In this document: positions 12,334 to 22,200 of the stretch, piece by piece
Layout of the letters: every line of letters starts with the position of its first letter
How positions within the stretch are numbered: position 1 is the stretch's first letter
From: CAWFGS01 sp963815535
Lineage (GTDB): Bacteria; Pseudomonadota; Alphaproteobacteria; Sphingomonadales; Sphingomonadaceae
Direction of reading: 5' to 3'
Assembly: GCA_963815535.1 (NCBI GenBank)
Contig: CAWFGS010000006.1
Location: forward strand, 186,001 to 250,000
Length of the DNA stretch: 64,000 nt
Notes under the pieces: model-generated
Seen by the model: only the letters and a program-made list of their open reading frames with translations
The model's database searches: none
Told to the model about the DNA's origin: nothing
Translations under genes and position numbers: made by a program

Positions 12334-13203
12334 TCAATAGGTCTTGATGATCGCGGAAAAATCCAACTGTTCGTTCCCGGCCCCTGCAAAATCGGCATAC
12401 AGCGCCGCGGCGCGTGATCCCAGCGGCACGGCGGCATCCGCGCTTTCCGCAGCTTCCATCGCCAGGCGCAAATCCTTCAGCATCAGCGCGGTGGCGAACC
12501 CGCCGGCGTAATCGTTGTCCGCCGGGCTCTGCGGGCCGACGCCGGGGACGGGGCAATAGCTGGTCATGGACCAGTTCTGACCCGAACTGACGGACGATAT
12601 GTCGTAGAATGTCTGCGGATCGAGGCCCAGCTTCTGCGCCATCGCAAACGCTTCGGACGTGCCGATCATGTGCACTGCGAGCAGCATGTTGTTGCAGATT
12701 TTCGCCGCTTGCCCATTGCCGTCGCCACCTGCGTGGATGACCGCCTTGCCCATGGCGTTCAGCACCGGCTCGGCGCGTGCGAAGGCGCCCTCGCTGCCGC
12801 CGACCATGAAGGTCAGCGTGCCCGCATCCGCCGCCGCGATGCCGCCCGATACGGGCGCATCGACCATCGCATATCCCGCCTCCTCGGCTTGCGCCGATGC
12901 CTCGCGCGCGGTGGCGACATCGATCGTGGAACAGTCGATCAGGATCGCATCCTTGGGCGCGTTCCCGATAATTTCGGCGGTGTAGGCACTCAAGACGATC
13001 TGACCGTTGGGCAGCATGGACACGACCGCTTCGACGCCAGCGACGGCTTCGGCAATGGAGCCGAACGTCTCGCACCCTTTGTCACGCGCGCGGACAAGCG
13101 CGTCTTCGCTCAGGTCGAACGCGCGCACCGCATGGCCCGCCTTCACCAGATTGGCCGCCATTCCGCCGCCCATATTGCCAAGACCGATAAACGCGATTTT
13201 CAT
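12334..13203 (-). CDS. mmsB: 3-hydroxyisobutyrate dehydrogenase
   Basis: This enzyme oxidises 3-hydroxyisobutyrate to methylmalonate semialdehyde with NAD in valine degradation. It begins MKIAFIGLGNMGGGMAANL (dinucleotide-binding GxGxMG). The substrate motif DAPVSGGIAAADAGTLTF follows near residue 120 and the catalytic Lys lies in GQAAKICNNMLL near residue 170. Length is 289 aa, normal. It is the last recognisable valine-pathway gene of the minus-strand operon, and its start follows the hydratase stop by one base. Confidence 0.95.
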   Translation of the reverse strand: MKIAFIGLGNMGGGMAANLVKAGHAVRAFDLSEDALVRARDKGCETFGSIAEAVAGVEAVVSMLPNGQIVLSAYTAEIIGNAPKDAILIDCSTIDVATAREASAQAEEAGYAMVDAPVSGGIAAADAGTLTFMVGGSEGAFARAEPVLNAMGKAVIHAGGDGNGQAAKICNNMLLAVHMIGTSEAFAMAQKLGLDPQTFYDISSVSSGQNWSMTSYCPVPGVGPQSPADNDYAGGFATALMLKDLRLAMEAAESADAAVPLGSRAAALYADFAGAGNEQLDFSAIIKTY

Positions 13204-13204
13204 G

Positions 13205-13987
13205 TCAGCGCCCCTTCCATTCCCCGTCCCGTTTTTCGACGAACGCGGCCATACCTTCGGCCTTGTCCTCGCTCGCGGCAAGGATCTGGAACAGACGGCG
13301 TTCGAAGATAACGCCTTGATCCAATGTGGTTTCGAAGGCGGCGTTCACCATTTCCTTGTTCGCAATCGCGGCCATCGGAGGCATTCCGGCAATCGTCGTG
13401 GCGACTGTCATGGCCTCGGCCATCAATTCGTCATGCGGCACGACGCGCGCGACCAGATTGGCGCGTTCCGCTTCTTCGGCGTCCATCATCCGGCCGGTCA
13501 GGCACATTTCCATCGCTTTGGATTTGCCGATGGCGCGGGTGAGGCGCTGCGATCCACCCATGCCTGGTGCAACGCCCAGTTTGATTTCCGGCTGTCCGAA
13601 TTTCGCACGGTCGCTGGCAATGATGAAATCGGCCATCATGGCAAGCTCGCACCCGCCGCCCAATGCAAAGCCATTGACTGCCGCGATCCAGGGTTTGCGA
13701 ACGGATTTGACCAGGTGGCTGGTCCATTTGGCGAAGAAGTCCTGCAGGTAGAAATCGACCGCCGCCTTGTCCGACATTTCCTTGATATCGGCGCCCGCGG
13801 CAAAGGCTTTGTCGCCCGAACCGGTCAGCACCGCGCAACGCTGGCCTTCGTCGCTTTCGTAAGCGGAGAACGCCGCGATCAGATCGTCCAGCACGACGGA
13901 GCTTAGCGCATTCAACGCTTTGGGGCGGTTAAGCGTAACGAGCGTGACCGCGCCTTGCGTTTCGACGGTGATCGTTTCGTAGGTCAT
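13205..13987 (-). CDS. Enoyl-CoA hydratase/isomerase family (probable methacrylyl-CoA hydratase)
   Basis: This 260-aa crotonase-fold protein has the oxyanion-hole segments AAGADIKEM and GGGCELAMMADFIIAS, the latter leading to the conserved Glu region GQPEIKLGVAPGMGGSQRL. In this operon the expected reaction is hydration of methacrylyl-CoA to 3-hydroxyisobutyryl-CoA, between the acyl-CoA dehydrogenase and the hydrolase. Domain assignment is firm; the specific substrate is inferred from its neighbours. Confidence 0.92.
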   Translation of the reverse strand: MTYETITVETQGAVTLVTLNRPKALNALSSVVLDDLIAAFSAYESDEGQRCAVLTGSGDKAFAAGADIKEMSDKAAVDFYLQDFFAKWTSHLVKSVRKPWIAAVNGFALGGGCELAMMADFIIASDRAKFGQPEIKLGVAPGMGGSQRLTRAIGKSKAMEMCLTGRMMDAEEAERANLVARVVPHDELMAEAMTVATTIAGMPPMAAIANKEMVNAAFETTLDQGVIFERRLFQILAASEDKAEGMAAFVEKRDGEWKGR

Positions 13988-13994
13988 TTGTTAC

Positions 13995-14082
13995 TCCGTC
14001 GTTCCAGCGAATGCAGGAACCTTTATCACAAGAGGGCAAGAGCGGCTGCCACCGATCCCGGCTTTCGCGGGGATGACGATCA
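13995..14082. repeat. Dispersed palindromic repeat, copy B
   Basis: The gap between the hydratase and hydrolase genes carries a palindromic element with left arm CCGTCGTTCCAGCGAATGC and right arm at 14055-14079 (GGCTTTCGCGGGGATGACGA). The right arm matches copies A (2589-2613) and C (60681-60705). It interrupts an otherwise tightly packed operon. Confidence 0.75.
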
Positions 14083-15129
14083 TGTCAGCGGCGTCCACTC
14101 TTCCCCATCGGGCAGGGGAGCAAAAATGCTGTCGATCAGATCATCGCCGACTTCTTCGGGCGTTGCCGGGTTCCATTGGGGATCGCCGGTTTTATCGACG
14201 ATGACCGCGCGTACGCCTTCGGCAAAGTCGGGACGCAACAGCACGCGCGATCCAATGCGGTATTCCATCGCCATATTGTCGGCGAAATCCGTCATCTTCG
14301 CACTGGCCGCCAGTTGGCGAAGCGCGACCTTGCAGGTTTGCGGGCTTTTCGTGCCGAGAGTATCGCGTTCCTTATGCGCCCAGTCGCTGTCTTCGGCTTC
14401 CAGCGATGCCAGAATATCCTCGTACCGGTCGGACGCGAAATGCTTCGCTATCTTTTCCGCATTTTCCTCGATCCTGGCTTTCGGCGGGCTGCCGACCATT
14501 TCCGACAGCACGCCCCCGATTCGGTCCGGCTTTTCGATAATGCGCGCTTTGGCATCCGCCAGAAGTTCGCTCGGCACGTAATGCGTGGCCAATCCAGCCC
14601 ACAGACATTCCGCCCCATCCAACCGAGCGCCGGTCAGCGCCAGAAATTGACCCAACCTGCCGCCGAGGCGCGACAGATGCCATCCGCCGCCGACATCGGG
14701 AAACAGGCCGATGCCTGTTTCCGGCATGGCGAAACGCGTGTTTTGCGTCGCAACGCGGAACTTCGCGGGTAGGGCGATGCCGACTCCGCCGCCCATCGTA
14801 ATACCGTCCATGAACGCAACGATAGGCTTGGCATAGGTCATCAACTGATGATTGAGGCGGTATTCGTCGTGAAAGAATTTGCGCCCGCTGACGCCGCCAT
14901 CTTCCAATGCCGACTTACGCAACAGGTTTATATCGCCGCCGGCACAGAAACCGCGCCCTTCCGCATGGTCGAGGATGATCGCTTCCACACCGTCATCGTC
15001 CGCCCATTCAGTCAGCGCCGCGCTCATGGCGTGGCACATATCGAGCGTCAGGGCGTGAATGGCCTTCGGCCGGTTCAGCGAAATATGGCCGATGCGGCCG
15101 TGTTTATGAATGTGAATCTGGTCGGTCAT
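14080..15129 (-). CDS. 3-hydroxyisobutyryl-CoA hydrolase
   Basis: This crotonase-superfamily thioesterase releases 3-hydroxyisobutyrate from its CoA ester in valine breakdown. Motifs are GRGFCAGGDI near residue 60, MDGITMGGGVGIALP near 110 and FAMPETGIGLFPDVGGGWHL, where Glu and Asp are the catalytic residues of HIBCH. The extended C-terminal region distinguishes it from short hydratases. Length is 349 aa from the ATG at 15129, which opens with TDQIHIHKHGRIGHISLNRP; longer in-frame starts run into the preceding gene. Confidence 0.93.
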   Translation of the reverse strand: MTDQIHIHKHGRIGHISLNRPKAIHALTLDMCHAMSAALTEWADDDGVEAIILDHAEGRGFCAGGDINLLRKSALEDGGVSGRKFFHDEYRLNHQLMTYAKPIVAFMDGITMGGGVGIALPAKFRVATQNTRFAMPETGIGLFPDVGGGWHLSRLGGRLGQFLALTGARLDGAECLWAGLATHYVPSELLADAKARIIEKPDRIGGVLSEMVGSPPKARIEENAEKIAKHFASDRYEDILASLEAEDSDWAHKERDTLGTKSPQTCKVALRQLAASAKMTDFADNMAMEYRIGSRVLLRPDFAEGVRAVIVDKTGDPQWNPATPEEVGDDLIDSIFAPLPDGEEWTPLT

Positions 15130-15140
15130 ATCGGAACCCC

Positions 15141-16286
15141 TCACTGCCGCAACAGGTCGCGGCCGACGATCATCCGCATGACCTGGTTCGTGCCTTCCAG
15201 AATGGAATGGACCCGCAAATCGCGCCAAAACCGTTCGATGGGGTAGTCTTTGAGATATCCATACCCCCCGAACAATTGCAGCGCATCGTTCACGATCTTG
15301 CTGCCATTGTCGGTCGCCAGCCGCTTCGCCATTGCGGAAAAGCGCGATTTGTCGGGCGCGTTGTCGGTCACCTTGGCGGCGGCGAGGTAGAGCAGTGCGC
15401 GCGCAGCCTCGAGATCGGTGGCCATATCAGCCAGCATGAACTGCGTATTCTGAAACTCCGCCACAGCCTGGCCGAATTGCTGGCGTTCCTTGGTATAGGC
15501 GATCGCTTCGTCCAAACAGCGTTGCGCGCCGCCCAGCGAACAGGCACCGATGTTCAGACGCCCGCCGTCCAGGCCCATCATGGCGAAGCGGAATCCTTCG
15601 CCTTCCGCCCCGACGCGATTGGCCACCGGCACGCGCGCATCTTCGAACACGACCTGCGCCGTGGGGGAGGCGTTCCAGCCCAGCTTGCGTTCCGGAGCGC
15701 CGAAGCTGACGCCGGGCGTGTCCTTGTCGACGACCAGGCACGACACGCCTTGCGTCTTGTGATCGCCCGTACGGACCATCGTGACATAGACATCGTTGAC
15801 GCCGCCGCCCGAAATGAACTGTTTCGTGCCGTTCAGCACGTAATGGTCGCCGTCGAGCCGCGCGGAGGTTTTCAGCGCCGAGGCATCCGATCCGCTGCCC
15901 GGTTCGGTCAGGCAATAGGATGCGATCTTGTCCATCGAAACCAGATCGGGCAGATAACGCGCCTTGATATCTTCGCCCCCGAACCGGTCGATCATCCAGG
16001 CGGCCATGTTGTGGATTGAGATGAACGCGCTGGTGGTGGGGCAGCCATAGGCCATCGCCTCCATGATCAACGCCGCCTCCAACCGGCCAAGGCCGATGCC
16101 GCCCAATTCCTCGCTGACATAGATCGCGCCGAAGCCGAGCTCCGCCGTCGATTGGATGACGTCGCGGGGGAAATGCTTTTTCTCGTCCCATTCGCCGGCG
16201 TAAGGGGTGATGTTGTCGGCGGTGAACCGCTGCGCCATATCCTGAATGGCCAGCTGATCGTCGGTAAGTGCGAATTGTCCTGTCAT
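15141..16286 (-). CDS. Acyl-CoA dehydrogenase, probable isobutyryl-CoA dehydrogenase
   Basis: This 381-aa FAD enzyme is of the acyl-CoA dehydrogenase family. It shows YCLTEPGSGSDASALKT, GTKQFISGGG, GGRLNIGACSLGGAQ, the flavin-contact segment LFGGYGYLKDYPIERFWRD and the catalytic Glu in HSILEGTNQVMRMIVGRD. Position between mmsA and the hydrolase argues for isobutyryl-CoA to methacrylyl-CoA. The gene is intact. Its stop lies 11 bases from the downstream hydrolase start. Confidence 0.92.
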   Translation of the reverse strand: MTGQFALTDDQLAIQDMAQRFTADNITPYAGEWDEKKHFPRDVIQSTAELGFGAIYVSEELGGIGLGRLEAALIMEAMAYGCPTTSAFISIHNMAAWMIDRFGGEDIKARYLPDLVSMDKIASYCLTEPGSGSDASALKTSARLDGDHYVLNGTKQFISGGGVNDVYVTMVRTGDHKTQGVSCLVVDKDTPGVSFGAPERKLGWNASPTAQVVFEDARVPVANRVGAEGEGFRFAMMGLDGGRLNIGACSLGGAQRCLDEAIAYTKERQQFGQAVAEFQNTQFMLADMATDLEAARALLYLAAAKVTDNAPDKSRFSAMAKRLATDNGSKIVNDALQLFGGYGYLKDYPIERFWRDLRVHSILEGTNQVMRMIVGRDLLRQ

Positions 16287-16357
16287 GCCGCGTGCTTAAA
16301 GGAAGCGGGCACGATGTGCATCCATTTTCGCGAGCGATTTATGCGAGGCGCCGGTGG

Positions 16358-16840
16358 TCATCCGGGGCAGCGGGTCAGCCGAATTGCGTCGTCGGTAGCT
16401 TTGTTGTCCGCATGAAACACGGTCAGCCCGCTGTCGTCGTCATCCAAAGTCAGGCGCAGACGTTCCTGCCAGGTTTCGCCTTCGCCTTCCATATCCAACG
16501 ACACGACGACATTGCGGGTATCACGCGGCGCGATGTCGGTGACAGTGCCGACGGATTCGTAAAAGCCAAGCGTTCGCGGTTGCACTTCCAGTCGCAAATC
16601 GGATGCAGGGTCGCACGTCCCCTGTTCGTAATCCCATACGCCCAACATGGTTGCGGGAATGGCTTTGGGCAGCGGTGCGGGTTCCGGCGCAGGCTTCTCC
16701 GCCGGTTCGGGCGCGGCGACGGGCGCTGCACTTTGAGCCGCAGGTTCGCCATCAACCGGCGCGACTTCTCCGCCCCCGCAAGCGGTCAGGGCAGCGGCCG
16801 CGACGATTGCAGATAGAAAAGAACCTGTTCGCATGGCCAT
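16358..16840 (-). CDS. Predicted lipoprotein of unknown function in the valine operon
   Basis: This 160-aa protein begins MAMRTGSFLSAIVAAAALTACGGG: a signal peptide with lipobox LTAC, so the mature protein should be lipid-anchored at Cys. A Pro/Ala/Glu-rich linker (about residues 25-60) is followed by a compact domain containing GVWDYEQGTCDPASDLRLEV and a C-terminal DAIRLTRC, with two cysteines that could pair. It lies between mmsA (8-base gap) and the acyl-CoA dehydrogenase. The fold resembles small META-type or lipocalin-like domains, but I cannot assign it. An alternative start is the ATG at 16834. Confidence 0.7.
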   Translation of the reverse strand: MAMRTGSFLSAIVAAAALTACGGGEVAPVDGEPAAQSAAPVAAPEPAEKPAPEPAPLPKAIPATMLGVWDYEQGTCDPASDLRLEVQPRTLGFYESVGTVTDIAPRDTRNVVVSLDMEGEGETWQERLRLTLDDDDSGLTVFHADNKATDDAIRLTRCPG

Positions 16841-16847
16841 CGTGCCG

Positions 16848-18351
16848 TCAGCCCATCGTCGGAATGACGAAGGCGTTTTCCTGTGCCCCGTCTGCCGATC
16901 CATCGGGCCAGCGCTGGGTCACCGTCTTGACCTTGGTCCAGAACTTCAGCCCCTCCATACCGTGCTGGTTGGTATCGCCGAACGCGCTGCGCTTCCAACC
17001 GCCGAAGCTGTGATAGGCGACGGGGACGGGAATGGGCACGTTGATGCCGACCATGCCGACTTGCACGCGCGCCGCAAATTCGCGCGCGGCGTGGCCGTTT
17101 CGCGTGAAGATCGCCACGCCATTGCCGTATTGGTGTTCGCTGGGCAGGCGCACCGCCTCGTCGAAATCCTTCGCGCGGACGATCTGCAGAACGGGGCCGA
17201 AGATTTCCTCGCGATAGGATTCCATGTCCGGCGTTACACGGTCGATCAAAGTGGGACCGACGAAGAAGCCCTTTTCATGACCCTGCAATGAAAACCCGCG
17301 ACCATCGACGACGATTTCGCCGCCTTCCTGTTCCGCCGTGTCGATCCAGCCTTCCACTCGCGCTTTGTGTTCGGCAGTGACCACCGGGCCGTAATCCGCG
17401 TCCGCATCGGAAGATATCCCGACGCGCATTTTCTCGATGGCGGGGATCATCTTATCGCGCAGACGGTCGGCGGTATCCTCGCCCACCGGCACCACCACCG
17501 GCAGGGCCATGCAGCGTTCGCCCGCACTGCCGAATGCAGCACCCGACAGATCGTTCACGACCTGATCCAAATCCGCATCGGGCAGCACGATACCGTGGTT
17601 CTTCGCGCCGCCCATCGCCTGCACCCGCTTGCCCGCCGCGACGCCGCGTTTGTAGACGTAATGCGCGATATCGGACGACCCGACGAAACTGACACCCGAC
17701 AATGTCCGCATGGTCGAGGATGGCATCGACCATTTCCTTGTCGCCATGCACGACCTGCAAAATCCCTTCGGGTGCGCCGGCTTCCACCATCAGTTCGGCC
17801 AGACGCACGGGTACGGACGGATCGCGCTCGCTGGGTTTCAGAATGAAAGCGTTGCCCGCCGCTATGGCCACGCCGAACATCCACATCGGGATCATGGCGG
17901 GGAAATTGAACGGTGTGATGCCCGCGCCGATGCCCAATGGCTGGCGCATGGAGAACACATCGATGCCCGGCCCGGCCCCTTGCGTATATTCACCCTTCAG
18001 CGCGTGCGGCACGCCGCAGGCGAACTCGATCACGTCCAGCCCGCGCTGCACATCGCCGCGCGCATCGGCGATCACCTTGCCGTGTTCGCTGCTGAGCAGC
18101 GCGGCGAGGTTTTCCATGTCCGCTTCGACCAGCCGTTTGAATTCGAACATGACGCGGGCGCGCTTTTGCGGATTGGTGGCCGCCCAACCCGGTTGCGCTT
18201 CCTTCGCGGCGGCAACTGCCCGATCTAGCAATGCTGCGTCGCCGAGAGGAACCTGTGCCTGAACCTCGCCCCGGTTGGGGTCCATCACATCGTGCATCCG
18301 CCCTGCTGCGGACGAATGGCCACCGGCGATGAAATGATTGATCTGGCGCAT
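16848..18351 (-). CDS. mmsA: Methylmalonate-semialdehyde dehydrogenase (acylating; one frameshift)
   Basis: This enzyme converts methylmalonate semialdehyde to propionyl-CoA, the last step of valine degradation. It starts MRQINHFIAGG and shows GITPFNFPAMIPMWMF, ILKPSERDPSVP, GVSFVGSSDIAHYVY, AMGGAKNHGIVLPDAD and the catalytic Cys in GSAGERCMALPV, then EEIFGPVLQIVRA. Length is about 500 aa when repaired, typical. One extra base near 17697 shifts the frame between DHADI and SGVSF. It is the first gene of the minus-strand operon that continues through mmsB. Confidence 0.93.
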
Positions 18352-18487
18352 GAAGCTATCCCCGTCGCGAATATGATTTTGCGTGTCGTCATACGCATGC
18401 GCGATGGGCGAGGAAACCCTTGTGCCGGTGCGAAAGGCAAATTGACCCGCGCGGCCGGTTCGGGCAAAGGCAACGCCGTCGCGATCG

Positions 18488-18561
18488 GCGGGTGTAGCTC
18501 AATGGTAGAGCTTTTGCTTCCCAAGCAAGTGACGAGGGTTCGATTCCCTTCACCCGCTCCA
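18488..18561 (+). tRNA. tRNA-Gly (anticodon CCC)
   Basis: A 74-base cloverleaf with the CCA encoded. The acceptor stem GCGGGTG pairs with CACCCGC, followed by discriminator T and CCA. The D-arm starts GCTCAATGGTAGAGC. The anticodon loop TTCCCAA is closed by a TTGC/GCAA stem, and the T-arm contains GGTTCGATTCCC. It stands alone between the valine operon and a META-domain gene. Confidence 0.95.
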
Positions 18562-18616
18562 TGCGGCGGCGGACACTACGGGGCGGATGGACCATTCCGC
18601 ATCGTTGTAGTTATCG

Positions 18617-19130
18617 TCATCGTGCCGAAAGCAACGGCTGGTCGCCGCGCAGCAATATCAGCGTATCGCCATCGATCATCACGCGGTCGGCTGCGCCCAA
18701 TGCCGTGAGGAAGTCGGCCTCCAGCGTCATTATCGGGTCCGGGCAGGCTTTGCGCGAACTGGTGATCGCCAGGATGGTCAGATCGTTTTCCGTGATCCGA
18801 TACCGGGCGCGATAGGTGTTGCAGCCAGCTTTGCCCGTTACGATGCCATCGTCCCGAAACTGGATCGTCGGGGCATTTTCGGCAGGCATCGTTCGTTCAC
18901 CGACCGTTGCGATCGTGCGCGGTCTGCCGACCAGATTGGCGGGCAGCTCGTCGTTGGCGTTGCCACCCAAGGCGCGGCTCAACACGCCGCGTGGCGCGGT
19001 GGCATCGCTCTGACCGGTTGCCGTGGTTTGCAATGGTTCGCCAGCCAGCCCGCTCCCCCCATCCGCAACGCAAGCGGACAGCATGATTACCGGGACGCAC
19101 AAGGGCAGTTTGCCAACCAGTAAAGACATA
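18617..19130 (-). CDS. META-domain lipoprotein (HslJ-like)
   Basis: This 170-aa protein has an N-terminal hydrophobic segment ending LSACVADGG, which looks like a lipoprotein lipobox. The C-terminal domain is of the META/HslJ type: TIQFRDDGIVTGKAGCNTY, the ACPDPIMTLEADFLTALG stretch and a final DGDTLILL strand. Such proteins are envelope-associated and often stress-linked; the molecular role is unknown. The ATG at 19130 was chosen because GGGAGA lies just upstream and it puts the signal peptide at the N-terminus; an in-frame upstream start would bury it. Confidence 0.78.
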
Positions 19131-19276
19131 CGAAATCTCCCGTTCGCCGCCGCCCTGCCGCCGCAAGCCAAAATGCGTTGCGAAAATACCATAGTTTTCG
19201 CGCTTTATTTCCATTCGCGCGGTGAGTCACAATTATTTGCACTTTTCGGGAACCTTCCCACTGGTGCGGTGCCGTG

Positions 19277-22200
19277 ATGTCTCATACACCCCGTTCCATG
19301 TCGGCATTCAGGCCGATCCGCAACCTTGCCAACCGAATGGGGTCATCCATGTCCAACCGCACCACCGCCACCCGTAACATTCTGCGCCTGTCCGCCGCGT
19401 CCATCGCGTTGGCGACAGTCGCCAGCCCCGCCTTCGCGCAAGGAACCGATACGGGCGTTACCGGCCCGCCCGAATCATCGATCCATTCGCCCCACGATAC
19501 CGGCGCCGCGCCTGTGGCGCCGCCGGTCGCGACGGAGCATGTGCCGCAGATCGTAATCAACGACAATTTCACGCCCGGTCAGGCGGTCGATCCGGTCGAT
19601 GAAATCAACGGCATCGGCCAATTGGTGACCGACAATCTGGCGGAAGGCGGCGGTGTCGGCCTGTGCACCGGGTCGCTGATCAATCCGCGTATGGTACTGT
19701 TCGCGGCACATTGCGTGAACTCCCGCCCGGCAACGGCATACGGCCCCGGTGGCAAAGCGATCGGCGTCGGTTTCGAAACCGACACGTTCCCCGGCATTCT
19801 CGCTTGGATCGGCAGCGGCAATTCGACCTCGCTCGCCAACAATTTCTACAACATCAATTCCATCGTTTACGATCCGCGCTCGCTGGCGCTCGGCCCCGAT
19901 CTGAACTTTCTGGAAGCGGACATCGCGATCGCCACGCTCGATACGCCTGCATCCAACATCCCGACATGGACGATGCTGTTTTCGCCCTTGCCCGCGCCCG
20001 ATTCTATCGGTCTGACGACCGGCACGGACTACCATGTCAAACTCACCGGTTACGGCGCCAACGGCACCGGCACGCTGGGCAGCAATGGCGGGATCGACTT
20101 CCGCCGCCGCAGCGCGGAAAACGTGCTGGGCATTCTGGGTTCGCTGGACGATGTCGATACGTTCCTGTTCGGTCAGCCGAGCGGTCTGCCGCAGAACCTC
20201 TACATGATCGATTTCGACGATCCGACCCGTGACACGCCAACGGACAACCCCTTCGATTTCAACGTATTCCGCGACGCGGCATTGCCCGAAGAAGGCATTA
20301 CGGCGGGCGGCGATTCGGGTGGTCCGCTGATCATCGACGAGGCATTCGGCCCCGGCGTCGAAACGATCATCGGCGTGTTGTCCGGCGGCACGCGCTATTT
20401 CGGCGCGCAGCCCCGCGACAGTTACGGCACCAGTTCGTTCTATCAGCCTTTGTACCTCTATTGGGATTACATCGTCGCGAACAATCCATACCATTACGTC
20501 AGCGCCCAGGCGGGTGACGGCAACTGGACCGATCCCACGCACTGGGTGACCAATATCGATCCCGCCTATCAGGTGATCGGCGCGGATGGCGGCCTGGTCA
20601 ACGGGTTGCCCGATGTGGTCGGCGAAGGCCCCGACGGTGTGGATGGCAAGTTCGGCCAGATCTGCGTTCAGGGCTTCGGCATCAACGAATGCGTCGATCT
20701 CAACACCGGCGAAAGCATCGTAGACGATCAGCCCGTTCCGATTACGGACGAAGAACCCGAATTCGCCAGCCGGACCACGAACGGCATGGCCAATGTCGAT
20801 CTGACCGGCGTATTGGGCGGCGATACGGCACTCACCCGCACCGCAGCGGCGGATACGCCCGAAGATGGTGACGCAGGTTCGGTCACGACGATGGACGTCG
20901 GAACCGCAGAAGTGCCCGCACCGACTTTCGCCAATGGCTTGCCGGGCGCGAGCGGCTTCGTGCCACAGAACTTCGACGGCGACCGGGTGTCGGGCGTGCA
21001 GCCAAGCTATTTCGACGTGACGCTGTCGGCTGCCGGAACCACCACCCTGGACGAAGCGGTCACCATCGACCGGCTGACCGTGGCGGGAATGGATGCCGGC
21101 CTCGACATCACCGATGACGGTACTCTGCTGTCGCTGATCGACGTAACGCAATTCGCTGGGTCGGTGAATGTGGACGGCACGTTGGCGAGCGTCGGCGATT
21201 ACGCAGTGATCGGCGGCTTCCTGTCGGGCAGCGGCCTTGTGATCTCGCCATTCGTTACCAATGTCGCCGGCTTTATCGCACCCGGTACGATCGGATCGAC
21301 CGGCACGTTGACCGTGGCGGGCAATCTGATCCTGTCGTCGGGCAGCACGCTGATCATCGATCTGGGCGCGGACGGCGCGGGCGACCTGCTCGACGTTCGG
21401 TCGCTGGACGGGACCGATGAATCGGGCATCGCCAGCCTGGGCGGCAGTGTGATCTTCATGGGTGCGAACGGGTTCCGTCCGCGAGCGGGCGATATGTCCA
21501 CGTTCCTGCGTGCCGAAAACGGCATCGTGGGCACGTTCGGCGCGGGCAGTCAGCTATCGGCCATTCTGTTTCCTCAGCTGACCTACAGCGACGACAGCGT
21601 GTCGGTGGAAATCCTGGCCCGCAATTTCGTGGACGTCATCGATCCCGCATCGCCCATCCAGGCGGGGTTCGCCCAGCTGCTGGATCAGAACCGCAGCAAT
21701 TCCGATCAGCTCGATACGCTGTTCGGCGAACTCGATCTGCTGCAGCTCGACGAACTGCGCGGCAATCTGGAACTGTTGGCCCCACGCACGGAAGCGACGC
21801 GGACCGCATTGGCGCGTATGCCCGGCGAAAGCCTGTCGCGCCTCTATCGCGACCGTATTCAGCTGTCGCGGACGGGCGAAGCGGGCGGCACGCTGACGAT
21901 GATCGGCCAGCCTGCCGAAATGCTGGCCGCAGCGGGCAATTTCGGTTCGCCGATGGCCTTGCAGGCGGGCAGCAGCGGTTCTTCCAACTTCGATACCGAA
22001 GTGCGCGATGTCGATCTGCCCAGCAATGTCAGCGTGTTCATCGCCGGTGGCTATCTCGACGGTGACTCCTCGCCGCTGCCGGGCGCGATCAACGGCGGGC
22101 GCGATCAGCTGGATGGTTATTTCGGGGCGATCGGCGGCGAAGTCAGCCCGCAGCCCGGCACGGTGGTCGGCGGCTCGCTCGCCTACAGCAACACCGACGG

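Noticed and set aside
10171..12417. 748-codon plus-strand frame across the flippase and nucleotidyltransferase
   Set aside because: Shadow of two real minus-strand genes; low-complexity composition and no domain.
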